Origin: Anaerolineales bacterium UBA2395
GTDB taxonomy: Bacteria > Chloroflexota > Anaerolineae > Anaerolineales > Villigracilaceae
Reading direction: 5' to 3'
Assembly (NCBI GenBank): GCA_002343775.1
Contig: DDSH01000028.1
Span: forward strand, 225,027-289,026
DNA: 64,000 nucleotides
In this document: piece by piece, positions 37,565 through 46,590 of the stretch
How positions within the stretch are numbered: the first letter of the stretch is position 1
How the letters are laid out: each line of letters starts with the position of its first letter
Notes under the pieces: generated by a model
What the model was told of the DNA's origin: nothing
Database searches by the model: none
What the model saw: only the letters and a program-made list of their open reading frames with translations
Made by a program: the position numbers and the translations under genes

Positions 37565-39808
37565 ATGTTCAAATTAATGAAATATGTCAAACCATATGGA
37601 TGGATGCTGGCGCTTGCCATTGCGCTGTTGTTCGCGCAGGCAAACCTCGACCTGGCACTGCCCGATTATTTATCGCGCATCGTCAACACCGGCATTCAAC
37701 AAGGCGGCGTGGAAGACGCATTGCCGCAAGCCATTCGCAAAAGCCAGATGGACAGAGTCGTCATCTTCCTGGGCGAAGCGGACAAGGGAGACATTCTCGC
37801 TTCGTACTCGCTAATAGATGATTCATCCCCCGATTATGAGACCCACCTCGAAGCCTACCCTGCCCTCGCAGACGAAGCAATTTATGTGCTGAACAACATC
37901 GCGCAGAGTGAGATCGACCGGCTCAACCCTGTGATGGCGAAAGCTTTGCTGACGGTTTCTGGGATCGAAAAAGCCTTGGAAGACCCCGAAGCCGCGGCGG
38001 AAATGGGCGGTATGTTCGGCGGGTTTGACCCATCGCAGCTTCCGCCCGGCATGGATGTGTTCGATATATTGGCAAACCTACCAGCCGTGCAGCTCGAGCA
38101 GATCACTGCCTCAGTGGATGAGCAATTTTCCACGTTGGGCGATTCGATGATCGTGCAGGCAGGCGTGAACACCGTGCGTGATGAGTATGAAGCGCTCGGC
38201 ATGGATACGGAACAACTTCAGAACAACTACATCCTCACCGCTGGCGGATGGATGATCCTGCTGACTTTGCTCTCCGGTGTTGCCACCATCATCGTTGGCT
38301 ATCTTTCCGCGAAGATCGCAGCGGGCATGGCGCGTGACATTCGCCGCGATGTATTCCAGCACGTGGAACATTTCTCCAGCACCGAGTTCGACAAATTCTC
38401 GACCGCTTCCCTCATTACCCGCACCACCAATGACATCACGCAAATCCAAATGGTGGTGATGATGATGGTGCGCATGATGTTCTATGCGCCCCTGATGGGC
38501 ATCGGCGGCATTATCAAGGTCATCAGCCAGGATTCCCCTCTCGCGTGGCTGATCGGCGTGGCAGTGTTGATGCTGGTCAGTTTGATCGCCATCGTCTTCT
38601 CGCTTTCGCTGCCGAAGTTCAAACTCATCCAAAAACTGACCGACCGCATCAACCTCGTGGCACGCGAAAACCTGACCGGCATGATGGTCATCCGCGCTTT
38701 CAACATGCAGGGTTTCGAGGAAAACCGTTTCGACAAAGCCAACGTAGACCTGACCACCGTCAGCTTGTTCATCAACCGCGTGATGGTGGTGATGATGCCG
38801 CTGATGATGCTCATCATGAACGTGATGCTGCTCGGTGTGATCTGGTTCGGCGCGAACGAAGTCGCCGCTTCCAACATGCAGGTCGGCGATATGATGGCAT
38901 TTATGCAATATTCCATGCAGATCGTGATGGCGTTCCTGATGCTCTCGATGATGTTCATCATGATTCCCCGCGCATCGGTCTCGGCAGACCGCATTCATGA
39001 AGTGCTGACAACGGAACCGCATATCCGTGACCCGAAAGAAGCGAAGAAATTCTCTGCGCCTTTCAAGGGTGAAATCGAATTCCGCAACGTCTCGTTCCGC
39101 TACCCGGGCGGTGACATCGACGCAGTGCAAAACATCAGTTTCGTGGCAAAGCCCGGGCAGACCACCGCGCTGATCGGTTCGACCGGGGCCGGAAAATCCA
39201 CCATCGTCAACCTCATCCCACGCTTCTACGAAGTTTCGGACGGCTCCATCTTCATCGACGGCATCGACATCCGCGATGTAACCCAACACGACCTGCGCGA
39301 AAAGATCGGCTACGTGCCGCAAAAATCCGCCTTGTTCTCCGGCACCATCGAAAGCAATTTGTTGTACGCCGACAAGAACGCCACGCCCGACATGCTCCAA
39401 TCTGCAATTGAGCTTGCGCAAGCAAAGGAATTCGTGGACGAAAAGCCCGAAGGCATGGCAACCGAAATCGCACAAGGCGGCGGGAACGTCTCAGGCGGAC
39501 AAAAGCAGCGCCTCTCCATCGCCCGGGCTATGGTCAAGAAACCGCCGATCTACATCCTCGACGACAGCTTTTCCGCGCTCGATTTCAAGACCGATGCCGC
39601 ACTGCGTCGTGCACTCAAAGAAAAAACCGCAAACAGCACATTACTGGTCGTGACGCAGCGCGTCTCCACCATAAAAAACGCCGAGCAGATCATCGTCCTC
39701 GACGAAGGCAGGATCGTCGGCAAAGGAACACACAACGAACTTATGGAAAATTGCGAAACCTACAAAGAGATCGCCCTGTCGCAGTTGAGCATGGAGGAAT
39801 TATCATGA
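37565..39808 (+). CDS. Heterodimeric ABC exporter, degenerate-site subunit
   Basis: A 747-residue half-transporter (permease plus NBD). It has an extra extracytoplasmic domain of about 170 residues (50-220) between the first two membrane segments, as in some BmrD-type subunits. The NBD has Walker A GSTGAGKST, signature VSGGQKQR and Walker B YILDDSFSALD, with Asp in place of the catalytic Glu. That is the pattern of the non-catalytic subunit in TM287/288- and BmrCD-type exporters. The partner gene starts in its stop codon (ATGA). It probably exports drugs or lipids. Confidence 0.9.
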   Translation: MFKLMKYVKPYGWMLALAIALLFAQANLDLALPDYLSRIVNTGIQQGGVEDALPQAIRKSQMDRVVIFLGEADKGDILASYSLIDDSSPDYETHLEAYPALADEAIYVLNNIAQSEIDRLNPVMAKALLTVSGIEKALEDPEAAAEMGGMFGGFDPSQLPPGMDVFDILANLPAVQLEQITASVDEQFSTLGDSMIVQAGVNTVRDEYEALGMDTEQLQNNYILTAGGWMILLTLLSGVATIIVGYLSAKIAAGMARDIRRDVFQHVEHFSSTEFDKFSTASLITRTTNDITQIQMVVMMMVRMMFYAPLMGIGGIIKVISQDSPLAWLIGVAVLMLVSLIAIVFSLSLPKFKLIQKLTDRINLVARENLTGMMVIRAFNMQGFEENRFDKANVDLTTVSLFINRVMVVMMPLMMLIMNVMLLGVIWFGANEVAASNMQVGDMMAFMQYSMQIVMAFLMLSMMFIMIPRASVSADRIHEVLTTEPHIRDPKEAKKFSAPFKGEIEFRNVSFRYPGGDIDAVQNISFVAKPGQTTALIGSTGAGKSTIVNLIPRFYEVSDGSIFIDGIDIRDVTQHDLREKIGYVPQKSALFSGTIESNLLYADKNATPDMLQSAIELAQAKEFVDEKPEGMATEIAQGGGNVSGGQKQRLSIARAMVKKPPIYILDDSFSALDFKTDAALRRALKEKTANSTLLVVTQRVSTIKNAEQIIVLDEGRIVGKGTHNELMENCETYKEIALSQLSMEELS

Positions 39809-41673
39809 TGCAGCGCCCCAGTCAACAGCAAGGTCCCCGCATGGGTGGACCGATAGGCGGTCAAATGATGGGCGCACCCACCTCAAAAGTGCGTGACTTC
39901 AAAGGTACCATGCGCAAGCTGATCGAATATCTTGGCGCATATCGCCTGCCGATCATCATTGTATTCATCTTTGCAGTGGCATCCACTGCCGCCAGCATTG
40001 CCGGACCGAAAATTCTCGGCAACGCCACCACCAAACTGTTTGAAGGTGTGATGGCAGAACTGAACGGAAGCGGCACAATCGATTTTGACTACATCGGGCG
40101 CATCGCTCTCATAACGTTGGGGCTGTATCTCGTCTCTGCGTTGTTTGCCTACATCCAGGGCTGGATCATGGCAAATGTTTCCACCGATATTTCCTATCGT
40201 TTCCGCCGCGATCTTTCGGAAAAGATCAACCGCATGCCGCTCAAATATTTCGACGGCACCACGCACGGCGAAGTGCTCTCGCGCATCACCAATGACGTGG
40301 ACACGCTCAACCAGACCCTCAGCCAAAGCATGACGCAGATCATCACTTCGCTGGTGACGGTTGTCGGCGTGCTGGTGATGATGTTCTCCATCAGCTGGGC
40401 AATGACGCTGGTGGCGCTGGTGGTCATTCCGCTTTCGATGGTGACGGTGATGCTCATCGTGCGCCAGTCGCAGAAATACTTCAAACAGCAGCAGGATTAT
40501 CTCGGTCACGTCAATGGGCACGTCGAGGAAATGTACGGCGGTCACATCGTAATGAAAGCCTTCAATGGCGAAGCGGAAAGCATCCAAAAGTTCGACCAGT
40601 CGAACAACACCCTCTACGATGCCGCCTGGAAATCCCAATTCCTCTCCGGCTTGATGATGCCGATCATGATGTTCATTGGCAACCTTGGGTATGTGGCGGT
40701 CGCCATCCTCGGCGGGTATCTTGCCGTGCGAAGCGTCATTACCGTCGGCGATATTCAAGCCTTCATTCAATACGTCCGCTCGTTCATGCAGCCCATCACC
40801 TCCCTGGCAAACATTTCCAACGTATTGCAGCAGACTGCGGCAGCGGCGGAACGCGTCTTTGAATTCCTCGATGAAGAAGAGGAAGTCACCGAGACCCAAT
40901 CCCCGGTCAAACTTAAAGCGGTGCAGGGTCATGTGGAATTCAAGAACGTCCACTTCGGTTATGACCCCGCGAAGCCGGTCATCAACAATTTTTCGGCGGA
41001 GGCAGAGCCCGGGCACAAGATCGCCATTGTCGGTCCGACCGGAGCCGGAAAGACCACCATGGTCAAATTGCTGATGCGCTTCTATGATATTGACAGCGGC
41101 TCCATCCTCGTGGACGGTAAAGACATCCGCGACTTCACTCGCAAAGACTTGCGAAAACTGTTCGGCATGGTCTTGCAGGATACATGGCTGTACAACGGCA
41201 CCATCATGGAAAATATCCGCTATGGGCGCCCCGATGCGACGGACGAAGAGGTCATCGCTGCCGCGCAAGCCGCGCATGTGGATCATTTCGTCCATACCCT
41301 GCCGGATGGCTACAACATGGTCATCAATGAGGAAACATCGAACATATCGCAGGGGCAGATGCAATTGCTGACCATTGCCCGCGCCGTTCTGGCGGACCCG
41401 AGAATCCTGATCCTCGATGAAGCCACCTCCAGCGTGGACACGCGTACCGAGATCCTCATCCAACGCGCGATGGATAACCTGATGAAAAACCGCACCAGTT
41501 TCGTCATCGCACATCGCCTCTCGACCATCCGCAATGCGGATCTGATCCTCGTCATGAAACACGGCGACATCGTCGAGCAGGGCAATCACGAAGAACTGCT
41601 TGCCAAACAAGGACATTACTACGAGTTGTACATGAGCCAGTTCAAACAGCGGGAAGAAGCGGTCTCTGCATAA
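39805..41673 (+). CDS. Heterodimeric ABC exporter, catalytic subunit
   Basis: The ATG at 39805 overlaps the upstream stop by 4 bp; the frame extends further but inside the neighbour. 622 residues: a Gln/Gly/Pro-rich start, six membrane segments and an NBD. Walker A is GPTGAGKTT, the signature is ISQGQMQ and Walker B is ILILDEATSSVD with a proper catalytic Glu. The SQGQ signature with intact Glu complements the Asp-containing SGGQ partner, so only one of the two ATP sites should be fully active. The pair is under MarR control. Confidence 0.91.
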   Translation: MMQRPSQQQGPRMGGPIGGQMMGAPTSKVRDFKGTMRKLIEYLGAYRLPIIIVFIFAVASTAASIAGPKILGNATTKLFEGVMAELNGSGTIDFDYIGRIALITLGLYLVSALFAYIQGWIMANVSTDISYRFRRDLSEKINRMPLKYFDGTTHGEVLSRITNDVDTLNQTLSQSMTQIITSLVTVVGVLVMMFSISWAMTLVALVVIPLSMVTVMLIVRQSQKYFKQQQDYLGHVNGHVEEMYGGHIVMKAFNGEAESIQKFDQSNNTLYDAAWKSQFLSGLMMPIMMFIGNLGYVAVAILGGYLAVRSVITVGDIQAFIQYVRSFMQPITSLANISNVLQQTAAAAERVFEFLDEEEEVTETQSPVKLKAVQGHVEFKNVHFGYDPAKPVINNFSAEAEPGHKIAIVGPTGAGKTTMVKLLMRFYDIDSGSILVDGKDIRDFTRKDLRKLFGMVLQDTWLYNGTIMENIRYGRPDATDEEVIAAAQAAHVDHFVHTLPDGYNMVINEETSNISQGQMQLLTIARAVLADPRILILDEATSSVDTRTEILIQRAMDNLMKNRTSFVIAHRLSTIRNADLILVMKHGDIVEQGNHEELLAKQGHYYELYMSQFKQREEAVSA

Positions 41674-41680
41674 AAATGAT

Positions 41681-41717
41681 AAGCCCCTAAGGATTTCAAA
41701 AATCCCTGGGGGCTTTT
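41681..41717 (+). terminator. Terminator after the ABC exporter
   Basis: AAGCCCC...GGATTT pairs with AAATCC...GGGGGCTTTT over a stem with a short internal mismatch, then TTTTAG. The MFS gene starts 27 bp later and so may have its own promoter. Confidence 0.75.
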
Positions 41718-41743
41718 AGTAAAATTGCGCAAAGGATTTTTAC

Positions 41744-43081
41744 ATGGCAGACGCCGCAACCACACAAACCCTCCCCGAAGATAAACTCGATTTCAAACGA
41801 ATTCTCCCCATCCTCGTTATCGTCCTGGTAGACCTGATGGGATTGACCATCATCATTCCGCTTTTGCCTTTATACGCCGCCCGCTTCGGCGCGGAACCGA
41901 TCGTGGTCGGCATTCTGCAAGCGACATACCCGCTGATGCAGTTTCTCGGCGCGCCAATTCTCGGGCGACTCTCCGACCGCTTCGGGCGAAAGCCGGTGCT
42001 CATCGCCAGCCAGATCGGCACCCTGAGCGGATTCATCCTGCTCGGTTTCGCCAACACGCTTTTCCTCCTGTTTGTCTCACGAATCATTGATGGGCTTTCC
42101 GGCGCGAACATCGCCACCGCCCAAGCTGCCATTGCAGACAGCACCAACGAAAAGACCCGCACACAAGGGCTGGGGCTGATCGGCGCCGCCTTTGGCGTTG
42201 GTTTCGTGCTGGGTCCCATCCTCGCGTTCATCGTCCTCGCCGCCACCGGGCAAAACTATCAAGCCGTGGCATGGACCGCTTCGCTTTTCTCGCTCATCTC
42301 CATTTTATTGACGGCCTTCTGGTTCAAGGAAACCGTCAGCGAAGCAGAAAACCCCGAAGCCTCGCGCAAACGCCGTCCCTTTTCATTTGATGCGTTGAAA
42401 CGCGCTTTTTCGCGCCCCACGATCATCTTTCTTGTGGCGGTCATGTTCTTCTATCAAGTTGCCTTTGGCGGATACGAACAACTTTTTTCGCTCTTCACCC
42501 TGGTGCGCCTCGGCATGGATGCGCGCGATACATCCGGTTTGTTCATGCTGGCAGGTATCGTCATCATTGTGGTGCAGGCAGGCTTGGTGGGACGCTGGTC
42601 GAAAAAATATGGAGACCGCTGGCTGGCATTGATGGGCATTGGCACGCTTGCCATTGGTCTGATCGGTACTGGGTTAACCCCTGCCGTCCCGGTGCCTTGG
42701 TATGAGCAGGAGCGTGTATTAAATAGTATGGCGGGTGAAGGGGCATTCCACGTTTCGACACAGAACATCAACATTGAATTACCAGAGGAAACCTCTCGCG
42801 GCTGGCTTGGCATTGGATGGCTACTGGTTGCCAGTATCCCTGCTGCCATTGGCGGGGGGACGCTTCACCCGGCAGTGAATAGTTTAATCTCGAAATCAGC
42901 GGATAAAACCGAAGTGGGCGGGATGCTGGGCGTTTCAGCAGCGGCATATAGTGCGGCCAATGCCATTGCACCGCTGTTCTACGGTGCGCTTTTCCAATGG
43001 CTTGGCGCGCCCGTGCCCTTCCTGGCAGGCGGCGCGATTTTATTGGCATTGTTTCTCTTCGCGCCGAGAATAATAAAGTAG
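41744..43081 (+). CDS. TetA-like MFS drug exporter
   Basis: A 445-residue major facilitator protein with 12 predicted membrane segments. LGRLSDRFGRKPVLI is motif A, and LIGAAFGVGFVLGPILAFIV is motif C of drug:H+ antiporters of the DHA1/TetA group. A periplasmic loop of about 60 residues lies between segments 9 and 10 (VPVPWYEQERVLNSMAGEG and after). It is probably a multidrug exporter co-located with the MarR/ABC genes. The stop TAG is shared with a degraded GTAGGGGC-type palindrome. Confidence 0.87.
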   Translation: MADAATTQTLPEDKLDFKRILPILVIVLVDLMGLTIIIPLLPLYAARFGAEPIVVGILQATYPLMQFLGAPILGRLSDRFGRKPVLIASQIGTLSGFILLGFANTLFLLFVSRIIDGLSGANIATAQAAIADSTNEKTRTQGLGLIGAAFGVGFVLGPILAFIVLAATGQNYQAVAWTASLFSLISILLTAFWFKETVSEAENPEASRKRRPFSFDALKRAFSRPTIIFLVAVMFFYQVAFGGYEQLFSLFTLVRLGMDARDTSGLFMLAGIVIIVVQAGLVGRWSKKYGDRWLALMGIGTLAIGLIGTGLTPAVPVPWYEQERVLNSMAGEGAFHVSTQNINIELPEETSRGWLGIGWLLVASIPAAIGGGTLHPAVNSLISKSADKTEVGGMLGVSAAAYSAANAIAPLFYGALFQWLGAPVPFLAGGAILLALFLFAPRIIK

Positions 43082-43107
43082 GGCGGACCTACCGGGTCGT
43101 TCCTACT
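43077..43107. repeat. Degraded GTAGGGGC palindrome at the MFS stop
   Basis: AGTAGG...GACC...GGGTC...CCTACT with drifted arms; the MFS TAG at 43079-43081 lies in its left arm. Related to the palindrome at 27885 and the partial one at 63978. Confidence 0.45.
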
Positions 43108-43116
43108 GACACGACC

Positions 43117-43650
43117 ATGAACATCCTGACAGAGATCTACCGGTCTGACGATGTCAACTTCAACGGCAAAATCGATCCGCGCGACGCGGTTCGCGCCGTG
43201 ATCTTGCGCGGGCAGAATCTACTTATGGTCTATTCGTCCAAAGTCGGCGATTATAAATTCCCTGGCGGCGGAGTGAATGTGGGCGAGACGCATGAACATG
43301 CGCTTGCCCGCGAGGTGTTGGAGGAATGTGGGGCGACACTTCTCGGCGTGGATGGCGAGATGGGCGTCATCATCGAATACGACCACGCCAAAGAATCCGA
43401 TTTCGATGTCTTCAAGATGACCTCTTCCTATTATTATTGCCAGGTTGGGGATGGTTTTCTCAGCCAAACATTGGATGAGTATGAACACGCTCTTGGTTTT
43501 CAGCCGGTCTGGATCAATGTAAGAGAAGCAATCGAAGCCAATAAGTCGTTACTTTCTCTGAACAAGCCCCCGAAATGGTTGAGGCGCGAGATCTTTGCGT
43601 TGGATTACATCAAACGAACCATTATTGATGTTGACGGCAATACCCCATAA
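43117..43650 (+). CDS. NUDIX hydrolase
   Basis: The ATG at 43117 is the first start beyond the upstream gene; the longer frame runs into it. 177 residues with the NUDIX box GGGVNVGETHEHALAREV followed by LEECGA, that is G-x5-E-x7-REVxEExGA. It hydrolyses nucleoside diphosphates linked to another moiety; the substrate cannot be told. DYKFPGGG and the acidic pattern are intact, so it should be active. A degraded repeat lies just before it, leaving no clear Shine-Dalgarno. Confidence 0.85.
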   Translation: MNILTEIYRSDDVNFNGKIDPRDAVRAVILRGQNLLMVYSSKVGDYKFPGGGVNVGETHEHALAREVLEECGATLLGVDGEMGVIIEYDHAKESDFDVFKMTSSYYYCQVGDGFLSQTLDEYEHALGFQPVWINVREAIEANKSLLSLNKPPKWLRREIFALDYIKRTIIDVDGNTP

Positions 43651-43665
43651 CCATTGGCTTACCGC

Positions 43666-44340
43666 CTACTTTTTATCTGCGGTCAAAAGCCCAACCAATT
43701 CGGTCGTATCACCAAGGATCTCATCCGCTCCCATCTTTCTTAATTCGGGTTCCTCCCCAAAACCGCATAAGACACCCACCGTCTGCGCCCCGGCGGATTT
43801 TCCAGCGCGGATGTCCACTGTGGTGTCACCGATCATCAGGCAGTTGTCAGGGGCGACACCCAGCTTGTCCGCTGCAAGCAGGACCGGGTCGGGATAGGGT
43901 TTGGTATGTTTGGCTGATAAACCAGTGACAATGGCATCGAAATACTGCACCAAATCGAACCGCTCGAGAAATGCCATTGTCCCTTTTTCGTCGCGGGCGC
44001 TGACAACAGCCATGGGGTAGCGTCCATGCAGTTGCCGGAGCATTTCATCCACACCGGGGACGAGCAGGAATTCCTTCGAGGAATGTTTTCGGTGGCGGGA
44101 GATCCAATTGATGACAGCCACCATCTCATCGTCAAGATGAAGCGTATCGGCAAGCCCCATGAGGGCGTTTCCGGGCGCTTCGATCCACATTACGATGCGG
44201 CGGGCGGTCTGATCCGGTTGTTTGAACAAGAATTTGGGGATATATTTGGAGATTTTTTGGGTGTACAGGTCATCGGTGTTGCTGAGCGTGCCATCCACAT
44301 CGAAGCAGAGGGCTTGTATTTTTGAAACAATCAAAGGCAT
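43666..44340 (-). CDS. HAD-superfamily phosphatase
   Basis: A 224-residue HAD-like hydrolase. LCFDVDGTLSNTDD is motif I with the Asp nucleophile and acid/base, VVSARDEK the motif II region, GLSAKHTKPYPDPVLLA motif III with Lys, and CLMIGDTTVDIRAGKSAGAQTVGVL motif IV with the acidic pair. The cap domain is alpha-helical, between motifs I and II. This is the phosphoglycolate-phosphatase-like (Gph) group. It is convergent with the NUDIX gene and divergent from the histidine kinase. Confidence 0.88.
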   Translation of the reverse strand: MPLIVSKIQALCFDVDGTLSNTDDLYTQKISKYIPKFLFKQPDQTARRIVMWIEAPGNALMGLADTLHLDDEMVAVINWISRHRKHSSKEFLLVPGVDEMLRQLHGRYPMAVVSARDEKGTMAFLERFDLVQYFDAIVTGLSAKHTKPYPDPVLLAADKLGVAPDNCLMIGDTTVDIRAGKSAGAQTVGVLCGFGEEPELRKMGADEILGDTTELVGLLTADKK

Positions 44341-44362
44341 GGATTAATTGTACCAAAAGGAC

Positions 44363-44368
44363 TATACT
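44363..44368 (+). promoter_or_regulatory. -10 box of the histidine kinase gene
   Basis: TATACT ending 18 nt before the ATG at 44387, so the leader would be about 10 nt. No good -35 or Shine-Dalgarno is seen. Confidence 0.4.
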
Positions 44369-44386
44369 TACTTAGGTATTGTAAAC

Positions 44387-46525
44387 ATGGGCAAAATGTC
44401 TGAAGGTCGCACCCGTCCCCTGCTCGAACTGCTTGTTAAAGTCAGTCGCGAAGTTGCCACAGCCTTGGACCTTCGCACTGTCCTGCAACGGCTTCTGTTC
44501 GCTGCCATTCAATACGTGGGCGGCGAGCGCGGCAGCATCGTGGTGATGGACGATTCCGGCAAACCTGTCGATGCCACTATTGTATACGGCAGGCAATTCC
44601 ACGACCATACCACCCAGCAGTTGCGTGAGACGGTGGAACGCGGTCTGGCGGGATGGGTGGTGCAGAACCGCAAAGCCGTGCTTGTCCCCGATACCAGCAA
44701 GGATGATCGCTGGTTGCGCCGTGCGGACGATTCCGCGGACAAAAGCGGCGCGAAATCCGCGATCTGTGTGCCGCTCATGGCGCGTGACCGCATGGTTGGC
44801 GTGCTGACATTGGTTCACCCGACCCCGAATGCGTTTAACGAAGAACATCTTGAATTGATGCAAGCCATTGCCGATCAGGCAAGCGTGGCGGTGTTGAATG
44901 CGCGTCTTTATACCGAAACACAGCGGACGGCACGCATCATGTCGGCATTGGCAGACGGTGCGGCTGCCATCAACACGTCGCTGGCAATGCAGGATGTACT
45001 GCGCCGCATCCTCAACCAGACGATGCAAGCGCTTCAAGTCGAGACCGTGGCGCTGGCTCTGATCGATAACGTCAGCAGCCATCTTGTCTTTCAAGCGGCG
45101 GCGGGGAACAATTCCGCCAACATTCCCGGCATTCGCATCCCGGATGGAAAGGGGTTGGCGGGAGCTGTGGTCCGCGAAGGACAGGGGATGGTGGTGCATA
45201 CCGTCAGACAAGATCCACGTTACAACGAAGTGGACAGGCTCGGCGGAGTCGAGATGCGCGCTCTTGCCATTGCCCCGATCCAATCGCAGGGAAAGGTCAT
45301 TGGCGTTCTGGAGGCGATCAATCCCATATCCGGCACGTTCGATCCGGATGCGATGGTGGTGATGACCGGGTTGGGCAGCCTTGCCGGAACGACCATCCAG
45401 AACGCGGAATTGTTCGAGCAGCTGCAAAAGGCGCACCAGCATTACCGCGAATTATTTGAAGATAGTGTTGATTCGATCCTGATCACGGATTTTGAAGGCA
45501 AAGTGCTGGAAGCGAATCGTCAGGCAGTTTCGCTCAGCGGCTACACCGTCGACCAGTTGCACACCATGAACATTGAACAGCTGCACGAGATCAGCTGGAA
45601 CAAGGTCGGTTTGAATTTTGAAACGCTGCGGTACAACGGATTAAGCACCTATGAGTCCGGGCTGATCCACGAAGACGGTTCGACCACCCCGGTGGATGTG
45701 TATGTGCGCCGCGTCGAGTTCGACGACACCGAATCCATTCAGTGGATCATGAAGGATATTACCGCCCGCAAGGAATTGGATGCCCTGCGCGACGACATGA
45801 CGTCCATGATCTTTCACGACCTGCGTTCGCCGTTGGGAAACATCGTCTCGAGTCTCGAGATGATGAGCACTCTGCTCCCCAAGGACGAAACCCTAACTTC
45901 GATGTTGACGATCGCACAAAATTCCACCGGACGCATCCAGCGTCTGGTAAATTCGCTCTTGGATATCAACCGCCTCGAGACAGGACAGCAGATCGTCGAT
46001 CAGAACTCCATCAACCCCATTGCCTTGATCCGCGAGTCACTGCGCGATGTGGAGCCCTCCGCCGCTGCGCGACAGCAAGCACTCGTCAACAATGTGGTCA
46101 GTGTCCTGCCCATGATCTGGGTGGATGTAGACATGATCTATCGCGTCTTCGTCAACCTGCTGGAGAATGCCATCAAGTTCACGCCCGTGGGTGGGCGCAT
46201 CGAGGTCGGCGGACAGACCAACCCGGACGGAGTATCTGTTCGATTCTGGGTGCGGGATACCGGTCCTGGTATTTCGGCGGCAGACCAGGAGCGCATTTTC
46301 GAAAAGTTTTTACGCCTGCGCGGCAAGAACAGACCCGGCGGATTGGGAGTAGGGTTGGCATTTTGCCGGCTGGCAGTCCATGGTCACGGCGGCGAGATCT
46401 GGGTGGAGAGCGAACTGGAAAAAGGTACCACGTTCTGGTTGACCCTGCCGGTCGCGAAGAAACAAGCCACTGGTCAGCTCAAGCGTCATACCGGACGTTT
46501 GACCTTCAAGCCGGACCAAAAATAA
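44387..46525 (+). CDS. GAF-GAF-PAS sensor histidine kinase
   Basis: ATG 44387 is preferred over 44348, which lies upstream of the promoter-like TATACT; ATG 44396 is also possible. About 712 residues, soluble (no membrane segment). Domains in order: two GAF domains (about 20-180 and 190-350), a PAS domain (365-475), HisKA with FHDLRSP (phospho-acceptor His477) and a HATPase_c domain with NLLENAIKF, DTGPGI and GLGVGLAFC. It is a cytosolic sensor of unknown signals. No response regulator is adjacent, so the partner is elsewhere. A 12-bp hairpin follows its stop. Confidence 0.93.
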   Translation: MGKMSEGRTRPLLELLVKVSREVATALDLRTVLQRLLFAAIQYVGGERGSIVVMDDSGKPVDATIVYGRQFHDHTTQQLRETVERGLAGWVVQNRKAVLVPDTSKDDRWLRRADDSADKSGAKSAICVPLMARDRMVGVLTLVHPTPNAFNEEHLELMQAIADQASVAVLNARLYTETQRTARIMSALADGAAAINTSLAMQDVLRRILNQTMQALQVETVALALIDNVSSHLVFQAAAGNNSANIPGIRIPDGKGLAGAVVREGQGMVVHTVRQDPRYNEVDRLGGVEMRALAIAPIQSQGKVIGVLEAINPISGTFDPDAMVVMTGLGSLAGTTIQNAELFEQLQKAHQHYRELFEDSVDSILITDFEGKVLEANRQAVSLSGYTVDQLHTMNIEQLHEISWNKVGLNFETLRYNGLSTYESGLIHEDGSTTPVDVYVRRVEFDDTESIQWIMKDITARKELDALRDDMTSMIFHDLRSPLGNIVSSLEMMSTLLPKDETLTSMLTIAQNSTGRIQRLVNSLLDINRLETGQQIVDQNSINPIALIRESLRDVEPSAAARQQALVNNVVSVLPMIWVDVDMIYRVFVNLLENAIKFTPVGGRIEVGGQTNPDGVSVRFWVRDTGPGISAADQERIFEKFLRLRGKNRPGGLGVGLAFCRLAVHGHGGEIWVESELEKGTTFWLTLPVAKKQATGQLKRHTGRLTFKPDQK

Positions 46526-46533
46526 AAGACCCC

Positions 46534-46567
46534 GACTTCGGAAGTTTGAGCGCAGACTTCCGAAGTC
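46534..46567. repeat. 12-bp perfect hairpin after the histidine kinase
   Basis: GACTTCGGAAGT (46534-46545) and ACTTCCGAAGTC (46556-46567), loop TTGAGCGCAG. There is no T-run. The GAAGT/ACTTC stems resemble the two-hairpin repeats at 15710 and in valS. Confidence 0.6.
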
Positions 46568-46590
46568 AATTTAATCATTTCAGGAGCAGT

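Noticed and set aside
38111..39475. A long His-rich minus-strand open frame (454 codons)
   Set aside because: It lies wholly antisense to the ABC exporter gene, is rich in His and Asp because of the complementary codon pattern, and has no start signals. The same applies to 39883-41616 and other long antisense frames.
45742..46590. N-terminal extension of the MBL-fold gene
   Set aside because: This part of the frame overlaps the histidine kinase C-terminal region in another frame and has no protein-like features; the gene starts at 46591 after AGGAG.
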